Assembly: GCF_003991425.1 (NCBI RefSeq)
Contig: NZ_CP034346.1
Location: 1,463,501-1,527,500 of the forward strand
Reading direction: 5' to 3'
Source: Paenibacillus lutimineralis
GTDB taxonomy: Bacteria; Bacillota; Bacilli; Paenibacillales; Paenibacillaceae
Length of the DNA: 64,000 bases
Shown here: positions 8,290-16,483 of the stretch, piece after piece
Numbering within the stretch: the stretch's first letter is position 1
Layout: each line of letters opens with the position of its first letter
Translations under genes and position numbers: made by a program
The notes under the pieces: model-generated
Databases searched by the model: none
What the model was told of the DNA's origin: nothing
The model's input: only the letters and a program-made list of their open reading frames with translations

Positions 8290-9321
8290 TTGGTAAATCA
8301 AGATTGCTATATATTAGCGGTAGAGACGAGCTGTGATGAGACTTCTGCCGCGGTTGTCAAGAATGGTACAGAGGTACTGTCAAATCTGATCGCCAGCCAG
8401 ATTGAGACGCATAAGGCGTTCGGAGGGGTCGTACCTGAGGTTGCCTCACGCAAGCATGTGGAGAATATTACTCTAATGCTGGAAGAGGCGATTCGCCAGG
8501 CCAATATCGAGCCGGAGGAACTGAGTGCAATTGCGGTGACAGAAGGACCTGGGTTAGTTGGTGCTCTGCTCGTAGGGATCATGGCTGCGAAAAGCCTGGC
8601 CTTCGCTCTCGACAAACCGTTGATCGGCACGCATCATATTGCCGGGCATATTTATGCCAACCGGTTGGTCCAACCGATTGAATATCCTTGTGTCGCACTC
8701 GTCGTGTCGGGCGGTCATACGGAGCTGGTGCTGATGGAGCAAGAGGGCAGCTTCAAGCTGATTGGCCAGACTCGAGACGATGCCGTTGGCGAAGCATATG
8801 ACAAGGTAGCACGGGCACTAGGCTTCCCTTATCCAGGCGGCCCGCATGTTGATAAGCTGGCACTCGAGGCTGAGCAGAGCGAGGAGCTGCCTAGAGCCTG
8901 GCTGGAACCAGATTCCTATGATTTCAGCTTCAGTGGGCTGAAGTCTGCCGTACTAAATGCGGTGAATCAACATAAGATGCGGGGCGAAGAGGGCTATCAG
9001 CCAGCGATTGCCCGCGGTTTTCAGGAGTCGGTCATTGAGGTGCTGGTGGAAAAAGCGATCCGCGCGATTCGTTCTACGGGCGCGAAGCAGCTTCTGCTCT
9101 GCGGTGGGGTTGCAGCTAACCGTGGTCTACGGGCAAGCCTCTCTGAGCGTTGTAAGAGTGAGCAGATTTCACTAATCATTCCGCCGTTCAAGTATTGTAC
9201 GGATAATGCGGCTATGATTGGTGCCGCAGCTTATCTGAAGTGGAAGGAGAGCAAGTTCTCCGATCTTGAATTAAAAGCCGACCCATCCTTGTCTTTAGAG
9301 GAATGGCTGCTAGAAGTGTAA
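8290..9321 (+). CDS. tsaD: tRNA threonylcarbamoyladenosine transferase TsaD
   Basis: 343-residue ASKHA enzyme that transfers the threonylcarbamoyl group to A37 of tRNA. Hallmarks: N-terminal [16 protein letters not shown], the metal-binding [33 protein letters not shown] and the C-terminal [13 protein letters not shown] with the nearby [11 protein letters not shown]. The start is TTG at 8290, preceded by AGAGGA; no ATG is available before the conserved N-terminus. It ends the tsa operon, followed by a strong terminator at 9329. Confidence 0.96.
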   Translation: MVNQDCYILAVETSCDETSAAVVKNGTEVLSNLIASQIETHKAFGGVVPEVASRKHVENITLMLEEAIRQANIEPEELSAIAVTEGPGLVGALLVGIMAAKSLAFALDKPLIGTHHIAGHIYANRLVQPIEYPCVALVVSGGHTELVLMEQEGSFKLIGQTRDDAVGEAYDKVARALGFPYPGGPHVDKLALEAEQSEELPRAWLEPDSYDFSFSGLKSAVLNAVNQHKMRGEEGYQPAIARGFQESVIEVLVEKAIRAIRSTGAKQLLLCGGVAANRGLRASLSERCKSEQISLIIPPFKYCTDNAAMIGAAAYLKWKESKFSDLELKADPSLSLEEWLLEV

Positions 9322-9328
9322 TAGATAA

Positions 9329-9369
9329 AGGCTGCATGCCCGGTGTAACTGGGCTGCAGCCTTTTTTTT
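9329..9369 (+). terminator. Terminator of the tsa operon
   Basis: Stem AGGCTGCA/TGCAGCCT with an inner GCCC/GGGC pairing, followed by eight T residues. Clear rho-independent terminator 8 bases after the tsaD stop. Confidence 0.9.
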
Positions 9370-9375
9370 GCAATT

Positions 9376-9706
9376 AGAGGTTGTTCAAAAAGCCCACTTT
9401 TGATAAGAAAACCAATCGAAGATAATCCAAGGATGAGCGACCGCGATTCATCGGTAGGCTTTCTTGCGATATAGAATTTCATCAGCTATGCTGATAACTT
9501 ATAAATTCTCTATCTAACACGAAGTAATCTTGAAGCTATTCGACATCGAATCTTGAATTCAGCCGGGCCTAAGCAGATGCTTACGAAGTCATGTTTCCTA
9601 CGGAAACATCTTAGGTGCTCACGTACAAACTACGTACGCTGCGCTCCTCACGCCCTAGCTTCATCCAACCTTCTCGGTGCTGAAAACCGGCCTTTTTGAA
9701 CACGAA
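9376..9706. repeat. Dispersed repeat, long copy (copy A), MITE-like
   Basis: Non-coding 330-base block. The head TAGAGGTTGTTCAAAAAG and the tail GGCCTTTTTGAACACGAAC are imperfect inverted repeats of each other (GTTCAAAAAG / CTTTTTGAAC). The same head and tail recur at 11188-11299, a tail remnant in the opposite orientation lies at 14191-14235, and head-like pieces lie at 1709 and 6154. The interior holds small palindromes such as GTTTCCTACGGAAAC. No transposase is encoded. It lies just after the tsaD terminator and before the second bactofilin gene. Confidence 0.7.
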
Positions 9707-9727
9707 CAATCACATTAAGTTCAAGCT

Positions 9728-10129
9728 CTATTCGGAAGAAGCTGCCGCTTCATTCATGGCCAATGCGATATCCGACGAGTTCCCCATCCGGCTGGTACCC
9801 TCGAATATGCTTCCTTCTTCGATGGCTAGTGAAGCCGCGGCTATGTTACCGTACAGCTTGCCCTTGGACGTGATTGTTAACTTGTTGCTAGCCTGGACGT
9901 TGCCGTTGACCTGGCCGGCGATCGTCACATTCCTGGCGCTGATCAGGCTGGACTCGACCACGCCCTTCTCTCCGATGGTGACATCCCCGTCGCATTTTAC
10001 ATCACCGATCATCTGTCCTTCAATGCGCACGCTAGCACTGGATTTGAGCTTTCCTTCAAATACACTGCCTTCCCCGATTAGTGTATCCGTTGAGTTAAGG
10101 TCAATTTTTGTGGCTTTATTACGCAGCAT
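9728..10129 (-). CDS. Bactofilin (polymer-forming cytoskeletal protein), copy 2
   Basis: 133 residues with the complete bactofilin beta-helix: TDTLIGEGSVFEGKL, IEGQMIGDVKCDGDVTIGE, ARNVTIAGQVNGNVQASNKL, SKGKLYGNIAAASLAIEEG. It is clearly paralogous to the protein at 1193-1684 (same TLIGxGSxxEGK start and the same turn spacing) but with a normal short acidic tail. The ATG shares its A with the last base of the upstream M23 stop (TAATG), so translation is coupled to the peptidase. Role: probable scaffold that positions the envelope hydrolase. Confidence 0.92.
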   Translation of the reverse strand: MLRNKATKIDLNSTDTLIGEGSVFEGKLKSSASVRIEGQMIGDVKCDGDVTIGEKGVVESSLISARNVTIAGQVNGNVQASNKLTITSKGKLYGNIAAASLAIEEGSIFEGTSRMGNSSDIALAMNEAAASSE

Positions 10130-11124
10130 TAATTTCTATCATCCTCTCCAGGGATTTTTAAGTAGAGCAATGGGTCGACAGCAGTTCCATTCTTCATGAC
10201 TTGAAAATGAAGATGTGGTCCGGTGCTTCGGCCTGTGTTGCCTAGTTCTCCAATCAGATCGCCTTGCTTCACAGCGTCTCCCTTGTTGGCTAGTGATCTC
10301 TTCAGATGCATATAGATAGATTCCGTGCCTGACGGATGCGATAGGGTTACATAATTTCCACGTGCCGGGCTGTAACCGGTATCAGTCACTTTTCCGTCCG
10401 CAGCCGCGTAAATCGGATCTCCTACATCTCCTCCGATATCCAGTCCGTTATGTAAAGTCATTTTGCCGTTAAAGGGGTCTATTCTCTTGCCAAAATCTGA
10501 GGTGGTTCGCACAGATGTCGTTGGCCAATAGGTCGGTAAAATCTTCAGCCATTGTTTGTACTTCTGCAGGTTGACCTTGGTCTGATCAAGCTTGGCTTGC
10601 AGATTAGGCATTTTATCTAGGGTAGCTGACAGGTTATCCTTCGCTTCTGCGGCTAAAGACACGATCTCATCCTCGGTCAGTGGAATGTCTTCACCACCAA
10701 TACCTCCATCGGAGAGCGGCAGCAATGCTGTCAAATCGGAAGATAGTCCAGACATCCCGCCCAAAGATTTCAACTCGGATTCTATCTTCTCCAGCTCGTT
10801 GATCTTATTCTCGATATCTTTGGATTTCTCCGATAATTCAAGCAATTCCGATAGCAGCTTATCGACATTCTGTTCTTTATTATCTATCGTGCTTTGAAGC
10901 TGATCGTTGGATAGGGAGAGCTCTGCTTGCAGAGAGGCGATCCGATCGGAGTGATTGCGGTTCACTATGAACAGAACGAGGAGCAGTACAACCATGGTTC
11001 CAACTGCTACGGCTGAGGTCAGCAGAAGAGATAATTTTAATTTGAAGCGGAATACTGGACGGGTGCCTTCCGGCACGATCAGAATGGTAAACCGCTTGTT
11101 GGTCGGTTTGAATCTGAATTTCAT
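10129..11124 (-). CDS. M23 family metallopeptidase, membrane-anchored with coiled coil, copy 2
   Basis: 331 residues with the same architecture as the protein at 1760-2764: cytoplasmic basic N-terminus, one transmembrane segment near 30-52 (LLLTSAVAVGTMVVLLLVLF), coiled coil to about 125, linker, and C-terminal M23 domain. Zinc ligands are in LHNGLDIGGDVGDP (His, Asp) and GPHLHFQV (HxH). The pattern TTSDFGKRIDPFNGK corresponds to TSNFGYRTDPFTGR in copy 1. An AGGAGGA site precedes ATG 11124. It forms a translationally coupled unit with the bactofilin gene downstream, and the pair is flanked on both sides by the dispersed repeat. Confidence 0.92.
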   Translation of the reverse strand: MKFRFKPTNKRFTILIVPEGTRPVFRFKLKLSLLLTSAVAVGTMVVLLLVLFIVNRNHSDRIASLQAELSLSNDQLQSTIDNKEQNVDKLLSELLELSEKSKDIENKINELEKIESELKSLGGMSGLSSDLTALLPLSDGGIGGEDIPLTEDEIVSLAAEAKDNLSATLDKMPNLQAKLDQTKVNLQKYKQWLKILPTYWPTTSVRTTSDFGKRIDPFNGKMTLHNGLDIGGDVGDPIYAAADGKVTDTGYSPARGNYVTLSHPSGTESIYMHLKRSLANKGDAVKQGDLIGELGNTGRSTGPHLHFQVMKNGTAVDPLLYLKIPGEDDRN

Positions 11125-11187
11125 GAAATCCTCCTGAACGAATAGATGATCATTCTATGGGACCTAAATTTCTTAACGGCAAGCTAA

Positions 11188-11299
11188 TAGAGGTATTCAA
11201 AAAGCCGTCCCTTGCTTCAATCCAACTGAAGCAGTTTGAAAGAACGCACATCGAAACCATAAGCTTCGGTGCTGAAAATCGACCTTTTTGAACACGAAC
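11188..11299. repeat. Dispersed repeat, short copy (copy B)
   Basis: 112-base version of the element at 9376-9706. It has the same head (TAGAGGTATTCAAAAAGCC) and the same tail (GGTGCTGAAAATCGACCTTTTTGAACACGAAC, here split by position 11270-11299), but most of the interior is missing. It has the same orientation as copy A and lies on the other side of the M23-bactofilin pair. Confidence 0.7.
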
Positions 11300-11507
11300 T
11301 ATTAGTTATCATTCGTCAAAACTTTCCAAATCCCTGCTCTGTGCGAAAATTGTCAGATGTTTGCCTTTATCATTTGTTGGTGTTCGCCATATTATTCATC
11401 TTGATGAATAAGGTGGGGTTTATTTTGTCGGTTGTTTTGTGTTGTAATATTGGAGTAGAGTACAGCTATATAAGTTGAATTAATGATTGTACGGATGAAG
11501 GCAGCCG

Positions 11508-11702
11508 GGTGAAATGTTCTTCCGATCGCTGTTGCTCACAGATTTCTTGATTTATTAGAATCCAACAAGGTAGAAATCTGTTCACAAAGGCGAGCGCAGC
11601 ATATGCTTCCGAAGCAGCTTTCTTACAGAAAGCTTTCAGCTTCTCCAGAATCATTTCACCTAGGGACGATATTCAAAATGTTTTACTTCTTTTGAATATC
11701 GT
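11508..11702. other. Structured intergenic region upstream of the acetyltransferase gene
   Basis: Nested inverted repeats without a credible gene: outer arms GGTGAAATG (11508-11516) and CATTTCACC (11652-11660); CAGATTTC / GAAATCTG (11539-11546, 11573-11580); AGCTTTCT / AGAAAGCT with a 3-base loop (11616-11634); and a perfect 13-base stem ACGATATTCAAAA / TTTTGAATATCGT (11666-11702). The last stem ends about 70 bases before the acetyltransferase start. It could be a terminator, a leader that folds before the gene, or part of a non-autonomous repeat element. The stretch from 11300 to 11507 shows nothing recognisable. Confidence 0.5.
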
Positions 11703-11774
11703 ACCCTTTTGCCTTATTCCTTGTTTTTTTGGTGTTATTCAACTTATATAGTTATAGAAAAGAGGTTGGAAGGT

Positions 11775-12584
11775 ATGGAAGAAGTGAAGGGGAGCTTAAT
11801 TACGGTTGAGACGCTGAAATCGGATTTTATCCGTCTGGGAGTATGTCCGGGAATGACGGTTATTATGCATTCTTCTTTTAAAGCAATAGGTTCCTTTGTA
11901 GTCGGAGGACCGCCAGCGGTTATTCTGGCCTTGGAAGCGGCGGTTGGCGGGAAAGGAAACGTGGTCATGCCAACTCATTCCGGGGATCTGAGCGATCCTG
12001 CCGGATGGGAGAATCCACCGGTTCCGAAGGAATGGTGGGAGACCATCCGTGAGCAGATGCCGGCCTATGATGCGAATCTAACACCGTTATGGGGAATGGG
12101 GGTTATACCCGAGATGTTCCGCAAGCAGGATTCTGTTATCCGCAGCAGCCACCCACTGCTATCCTTTGCTGCATGGGGGGAAAGGGCCGAGTATATTGCT
12201 GGGAACCATTCTTTGGAATACAGCCTGGGAGAACCATCTCCTCTGGCACGGATTTACGAGCTGGAAGGGTACGTTCTGTTGCTTGGTGTAGGGAATGACA
12301 GCAATACTTCGCTACATTTATCGGAGATCCGGGCAGATTATGAGACCAAACGGGAGATCATAAATCAGGCACCGATCAAGACGGATGGGACCAGACACTG
12401 GGCACAGTTTAAGGACATTGAATATGATTCATCTGATTTTGCAGCTATTGGCGACGATTTTGAACGGGAGACCGGCTTGGTCAAACGTGGCAAGATCGGT
12501 GGTGCAGAGGCGATGCTGATTCCACAGAAGCAGCTAGTTGATTATGGGACGGCGTGGCTGCCGGTACATCGCAAGAAGTTATGA
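11775..12584 (+). CDS. AAC(3)-family / YokD-like N-acetyltransferase
   Basis: 269-residue protein of the antibiotic N-acetyltransferase (Antibiotic_NAT) fold, which transfers acetyl from acetyl-CoA; founding members modify the 3-amino group of aminoglycosides, while YokD/BA2930-like members have uncertain substrates. Motifs seen: IMHSSFKAIGSFVVGGP, VVMPTHSGDLSDP, SSHPLLSFAAWG and LLLGVGNDSNTSLHLSE, the conserved histidine- and Thr-containing acetyl-CoA and active-site segments. ATG 11775 has GGAAGGT just upstream; longer TTG/GTG starts lack a site. It is a single gene with its own structured upstream region. Resistance function is plausible but not shown by sequence. Confidence 0.85.
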   Translation: MEEVKGSLITVETLKSDFIRLGVCPGMTVIMHSSFKAIGSFVVGGPPAVILALEAAVGGKGNVVMPTHSGDLSDPAGWENPPVPKEWWETIREQMPAYDANLTPLWGMGVIPEMFRKQDSVIRSSHPLLSFAAWGERAEYIAGNHSLEYSLGEPSPLARIYELEGYVLLLGVGNDSNTSLHLSEIRADYETKREIINQAPIKTDGTRHWAQFKDIEYDSSDFAAIGDDFERETGLVKRGKIGGAEAMLIPQKQLVDYGTAWLPVHRKKL

Positions 12585-12596
12585 TGCTAATATGTT

Positions 12597-12624
12597 CAAG
12601 ACCTCGCATTTGGGCGAGGTCTTG
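12597..12624. terminator. Hairpin between convergent genes
   Basis: Perfect stem CAAGACCTCGC / GCGAGGTCTTG with a 6-base loop, between the convergent acetyltransferase and rhodanese genes. There is no T-run on the plus side, so it is a likely but weak bidirectional terminator. Confidence 0.6.
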
Positions 12625-12648
12625 AGAGGGTAGGATTCATGCTGGGGT

Positions 12649-13026
12649 TTATTTCCGCTCAAGTCGAGCCGGATCGAATTCCTGAATAATGTTCTCTGGA
12701 CCTTCCGCAATATCATAGCACCATTCCAGCATTCCGCCGCTATAGTTATGGACTTTGTCAAATCCGTTATGTTTGAAGTATCTGGCGACTTGATAGCTTC
12801 TTCCTCCGCTCCGGCATACGAATACATATTCTCGTTCCATATCGAAATCTCCGATATAATAAGGTATATCATTCATCGGAATCAGTGGGATGCCCGGAAT
12901 ATGCCCGGCGATGTACTCCTCCGGCTCACGAACATCAATAACTAAAGTTTTATTATTTGAACTTTGAAGTATATGCTGCAATTCATCGCAATCGATATGC
13001 GAAACACCGCCGATGATTTCACTCAC
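12649..13026 (-). CDS. Rhodanese-like domain protein
   Basis: 125-residue single-domain rhodanese. The fold is recognisable from LVIDVREPEEYIAGHIPGIPLIPM and the active-site loop VFVCRSGGRSYQVARYF, with the catalytic cysteine present, so sulfur transfer is possible. The C-terminus NYSGGMLEWCY is also typical. It starts at GTG 13026 with GAGGA about 7 bases upstream; no ATG fits. It stands alone, so the sulfur acceptor is unknown. Such small proteins act in sulfur trafficking, cyanide detoxification or tRNA thiolation. Confidence 0.9.
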   Translation of the reverse strand: MSEIIGGVSHIDCDELQHILQSSNNKTLVIDVREPEEYIAGHIPGIPLIPMNDIPYYIGDFDMEREYVFVCRSGGRSYQVARYFKHNGFDKVHNYSGGMLEWCYDIAEGPENIIQEFDPARLERK

Positions 13027-13362
13027 TCGATTTTCCTCATTTCTTATTCATTTTTTTGCGATCTCATTATTTCGTTAGTACTGCATTCAATTTTCTATCA
13101 TATCCATATACTGCTTTGATTTCAATTCCCACGATCTCTAACATATGATAAATTGAAATAAACATCATCGTGATCATGTTACGACATACCGCATGCTTCT
13201 TACAGAATAGCTTTATAAGTGAAAAGTATCACAGATTCATTTAAAGTTGAAAAGTTCACAACTAAAATTGTGTGTCTAAAAAATTATACGAAGGGATGAT
13301 GGATGTGAAGGCTACCCAAGGCTTTCTTTTTCAGTCTGGCTATTGATTGGGCTCATTTATTT

Positions 13363-13812
13363 TTGGGGATAGGCGCAGTGTTTGGCGGCGCGGTATTGGT
13401 GATCGAACCGAGCGGAAGTTTACTGGGAATGCCTACCGATATCATGGAAATTGAGCTATTTCCCAACTATCTTATTCCTGGGATCATTCTCTTGGTGTTC
13501 ATGGGGATCTTTCCGTTAATCGTCGCCTGGGGATTAATTACGAGGCGGGAATGTAAATGGGCAGAACGCTTAGATGTATTCAAGAAATCGCATTGGTCCT
13601 GGGCTTACTCTTTGTATATTTCCATTATCCTAATTATTTGGATCTCGGTGGAGACATATATCTTGAATGCAGTTGCTCTTGTCCATCTTTTCTATATCGC
13701 GCTTGGATTGGCAATTCAGATTGTGACGGTGTTGCCACAAGTCAATGAATCGTATCTGAAGGAGCGGGTAGAGAATGAAATCGAGATCGAGAAAGATTCT
13801 GTTCAAGGATAG
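13363..13812 (+). CDS. Unrecognised four-helix membrane protein, probably frameshifted at its start
   Basis: About 149 residues in the open frame from TTG 13363, with four hydrophobic segments (near 1-16, 35-58, 75-97 and 100-125) and a charged C-terminal tail. I do not recognise the family. The frame is open further upstream, to 13309, and encodes LPKAFFFSLAIDWAHLFLG, which would complete the first helix, but contains no good start. The ribosome binding site GAAGGGATG sits before ATG 13296, whose frame (MMDVKATQ...) ends after 16 codons. Removing one G at about 13310-13311 would join them into MMDVKLPKAFFFSLAID. So the true gene is probably 13296-13812 with a one-base insertion, real or a sequencing error. 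Confidence 0.55.
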   Translation: MGIGAVFGGAVLVIEPSGSLLGMPTDIMEIELFPNYLIPGIILLVFMGIFPLIVAWGLITRRECKWAERLDVFKKSHWSWAYSLYISIILIIWISVETYILNAVALVHLFYIALGLAIQIVTVLPQVNESYLKERVENEIEIEKDSVQG

Positions 13813-14242
13813 TATGTGAGCAATAGAGAGGGGAAGCGAAGCCCACGTCCTTTGGCAGGTACCGCCGATTCAAGAGAAAGCATGTTTTCGGGGTTGCTGT
13901 CAAGATGTGGACAAGGAAAGGGCTAAATGGAGCATTTTTGTAATGAAAATCAAAAAAAGTCTTATGCACCAACGGATTAGATTTAATAAATGGAAGTCGG
14001 ATAATTTTTTCAGAAAAACTGTGGATAATGTGCATAACTTAGTGGATAATTTGGGGAATTCCATGAAAAGCCTATTTTAAAGCGTAAAAAAACGACCTGA
14101 TCGGTCGTTTTTTTACATTTATTATCAATTGATATGTGGATAAGGCTGTGATCAAGGATTTTTTTACGATTTTATGAAAATCTTAAAGCTCGTGTCCAAA
14201 AAGGCCAATTTTCAGTCCGAAGCTTTGAATTCGACATTCCCC
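13813..14242. other. Intergenic region with bidirectional terminator and repeat remnant
   Basis: About 430 bases between two convergent genes. It contains a strong symmetrical terminator at 14085-14115 (AAAAAAACGACC / GGTCGTTTTTTT) usable in both directions. At 14191-14235, read on the minus strand, is a tail remnant of the dispersed repeat (AAGCTTCGGACTGAAAATTG then GCCTTTTTGGACACGAG). The first half (13820-13940) has GC-rich short stems but matches no riboswitch that I know. Confidence 0.55.
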
Positions 14243-16210
14243 TTAATTCTCCATCAGTTGCTCCCATTCCTCATAGCAAGCCGACAATTGCTCCTTATGT
14301 TCATCGATTGCTGTTTGTCGCTCCTGGACAGCCGTATAATCCTGATATATTTCCGGAAGGGTAAGCTCGTGCTCAAGTGAGGCGATGTCCCCCTCCAACT
14401 TGGAAATGAGCTCCTCCAACTGTTCAAGTCGGCGCTGACGGTTGCGTTCTTCACGCTTCGCTTGTTTGTCTGCTTCATAAGATGCAGCCCCTGATTTCCC
14501 TTTAGCGGCGTTGTCATCTTCCTGTAAGCTCGCACGCTCCGGCTTTTGCTTAGCGGCCTCTTGAGCGGCCTTCTCTGCGGCCATTTCCTCCAGCTCCAGC
14601 TTCTTCTCTAGATAGTCATCGTAATTACCCAGGAAATGTTGCGCTCCATTAGGGTGGAGTTCGACGATTCGCTCAGCCATCTTATTTAAGAAGTAACGGT
14701 CATGGGAAATGAACAGCAGTGTACCGTCATAATCGAGCAGGGCGGATTCCAGCACCTCTTTGCTAAATAGGTCCAGGTGGTTCGTTGGTTCGTCAAGAAT
14801 TAGCACATTGGCTTTCTCCAGCATTAATTTGGCCAGAGCAACGCGGGCTTTCTCTCCGCCGCTCAAAGCGGCGATCTTCTTCAGAACGTCCTCTCCGCTG
14901 AACAGGAAGTTCCCAAGTACACTACGGATACGAGCTTCCTCAATATGAGGAAATGCGCTCCAAACCTCTTCCAACACGGTATTCTCGCGATTAAGATGCG
15001 TTTGTTCCTGATCGTAGTAGCCGATTTTTACTTTGGAGCCCCAGGTTAGCGAGCCTGAATGAGGCCGTAGATCGCCGGTTAGTATTTTCAACAAGGTGGA
15101 TTTGCCGATCCCATTCGGTCCGATTAGAGCTACTGTCTCACCGCGATTCAGATAGAAGGATACATTTTGGAATAACGGAGTTTTGGAGTCATCATAGCCA
15201 TAGGACAGTTGATCCACATACAGGACATCCTTGCCTGTCTGAATCTCCGCCTCGAAGGAGAAGCTGGCCCGCTTCAAATCGCCGAGTGGGCGCTCAATTC
15301 GATCCATCTTCTCCAGCGCCTTGCGCCGACTCTGTGCCCGCTTGGTCGTTGAGGCGCGGACGAGATTTTTCTGGATGAAGTCTTCCATCCGGGCTATTTC
15401 GTCCTGCTGCTTCTCATACTGCTTCATGCGACTCTCATATTCAGCGGCCTTAAGCTCAATATAACGGCTGTAGTTGCCCGTATACCGGGTTGATTGATGC
15501 CGTTCGATCTCGACGATGGTTGTAACTAGACGGTCCAGGAAATAACGGTCATGAGAGACAACCAGCAATGCCCCTGAATAATTACGGAGGTAATCCTCCA
15601 GCCAGGTCAAGGTCTGAATATCCAAATGGTTCGTGGGTTCGTCCAGCATTAGCAGGTCCGGAGCCTGAAGCAGAATCCGTGCCAACGCAAGCCGGGTCTT
15701 CTGTCCACCACTCAAGGTAGAGATAACCGTATCGGACGAGAAATTACCGAAGCCCATTCCATATAGCACACTGCGGATCCGTGTCTCGATCTCATAGCCG
15801 CCGTTATCCTTGAACCAGTCCGATTTGAGCGCATAGCGGTTAAGCAGTTCCTGATAAGCCTTCTCATCAGCCGCCACCGCCGGATCGGCAATCTGCGCCT
15901 CCATTCCTCTTAGCTCGCGCTCAGTCTCTAATAGAGGGGCGAATACGTTCAGCATTTCTTCCCAGATCGTTCGGTCGGACTGTAGTCCGCTGTTCTGAGC
16001 TAGATAGCCGATCCGAGTCTCTTTGGCTTTGAAGATTTGCCCACCATCATAAGATATTTCCTCTGCAAGGATTTGCAGCAATGTAGATTTTCCTGCGCCA
16101 TTAACACCGACCAGCCCGATCCGTTCTCTTTCCAGAATCTGCAGGTTAATGCCCTCCAATACCGGAGTGACGCCAAATAATTTCGTAATATTTGCAGCTT
16201 GAAGCAACAT
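14243..16210 (-). CDS. ydiF: ABC-F family ATPase (YdiF type)
   Basis: 655 residues, two nucleotide-binding domains and no membrane segments. NBD1: Walker A GVNGAGKST (about residue 35), signature TLSGGQKTRLALA, LMLDEPTNHLD. NBD2: Walker A GPNGIGKST, signature ALSGGEKARVALA, LILDEPTNHLD. The inter-domain linker is long and charged, and a C-terminal coiled coil (about 560-650) follows, as in Uup/YdiF-like proteins. ABC-F proteins act on the ribosome: translation factor or antibiotic protection. Its place between the tsa genes and moaC-tat-gro matches B. subtilis ydiF, but it is transcribed on the opposite strand to its neighbours here. Confidence 0.93.
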   Translation of the reverse strand: MLLQAANITKLFGVTPVLEGINLQILERERIGLVGVNGAGKSTLLQILAEEISYDGGQIFKAKETRIGYLAQNSGLQSDRTIWEEMLNVFAPLLETERELRGMEAQIADPAVAADEKAYQELLNRYALKSDWFKDNGGYEIETRIRSVLYGMGFGNFSSDTVISTLSGGQKTRLALARILLQAPDLLMLDEPTNHLDIQTLTWLEDYLRNYSGALLVVSHDRYFLDRLVTTIVEIERHQSTRYTGNYSRYIELKAAEYESRMKQYEKQQDEIARMEDFIQKNLVRASTTKRAQSRRKALEKMDRIERPLGDLKRASFSFEAEIQTGKDVLYVDQLSYGYDDSKTPLFQNVSFYLNRGETVALIGPNGIGKSTLLKILTGDLRPHSGSLTWGSKVKIGYYDQEQTHLNRENTVLEEVWSAFPHIEEARIRSVLGNFLFSGEDVLKKIAALSGGEKARVALAKLMLEKANVLILDEPTNHLDLFSKEVLESALLDYDGTLLFISHDRYFLNKMAERIVELHPNGAQHFLGNYDDYLEKKLELEEMAAEKAAQEAAKQKPERASLQEDDNAAKGKSGAASYEADKQAKREERNRQRRLEQLEELISKLEGDIASLEHELTLPEIYQDYTAVQERQTAIDEHKEQLSACYEEWEQLMEN

Positions 16211-16483
16211 AATGAATTTGATCCTCCAACGAATTTACTAAGTATGTTCTCAAATTACTGAATTAGGTTTTGTGTGATTAAGCTAATAAGCCTACTACTA
16301 TATATTGTAGTGTACATGAAAAACCCTGCAAATGCACCGCACTTTAATGATCGCTGTCATGCGATTTGCGAAAAGAAGCTTGGTTTTCATTTTACGCCAA
16401 CAATGATACACTAGAGGGAAGAATATATACTTTTGACAAAACACAAAATATATCCTTCTTGACGAGAAAGGGGAAGAGGCGTC

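Noticed and set aside
9231..9482. Minus-strand 83-codon frame after tsaD
   Set aside because: Overlaps the tsaD end, its terminator and the dispersed repeat; no protein features.
11466..11654. Minus-strand 62-codon frame upstream of the acetyltransferase
   Set aside because: It lies inside nested inverted repeats, which explain the sequence better than a gene.
13820..13940. Possible riboswitch after the four-helix membrane protein
   Set aside because: Some GC-rich stems exist, but no known aptamer core could be matched and no gene lies downstream on the same strand.
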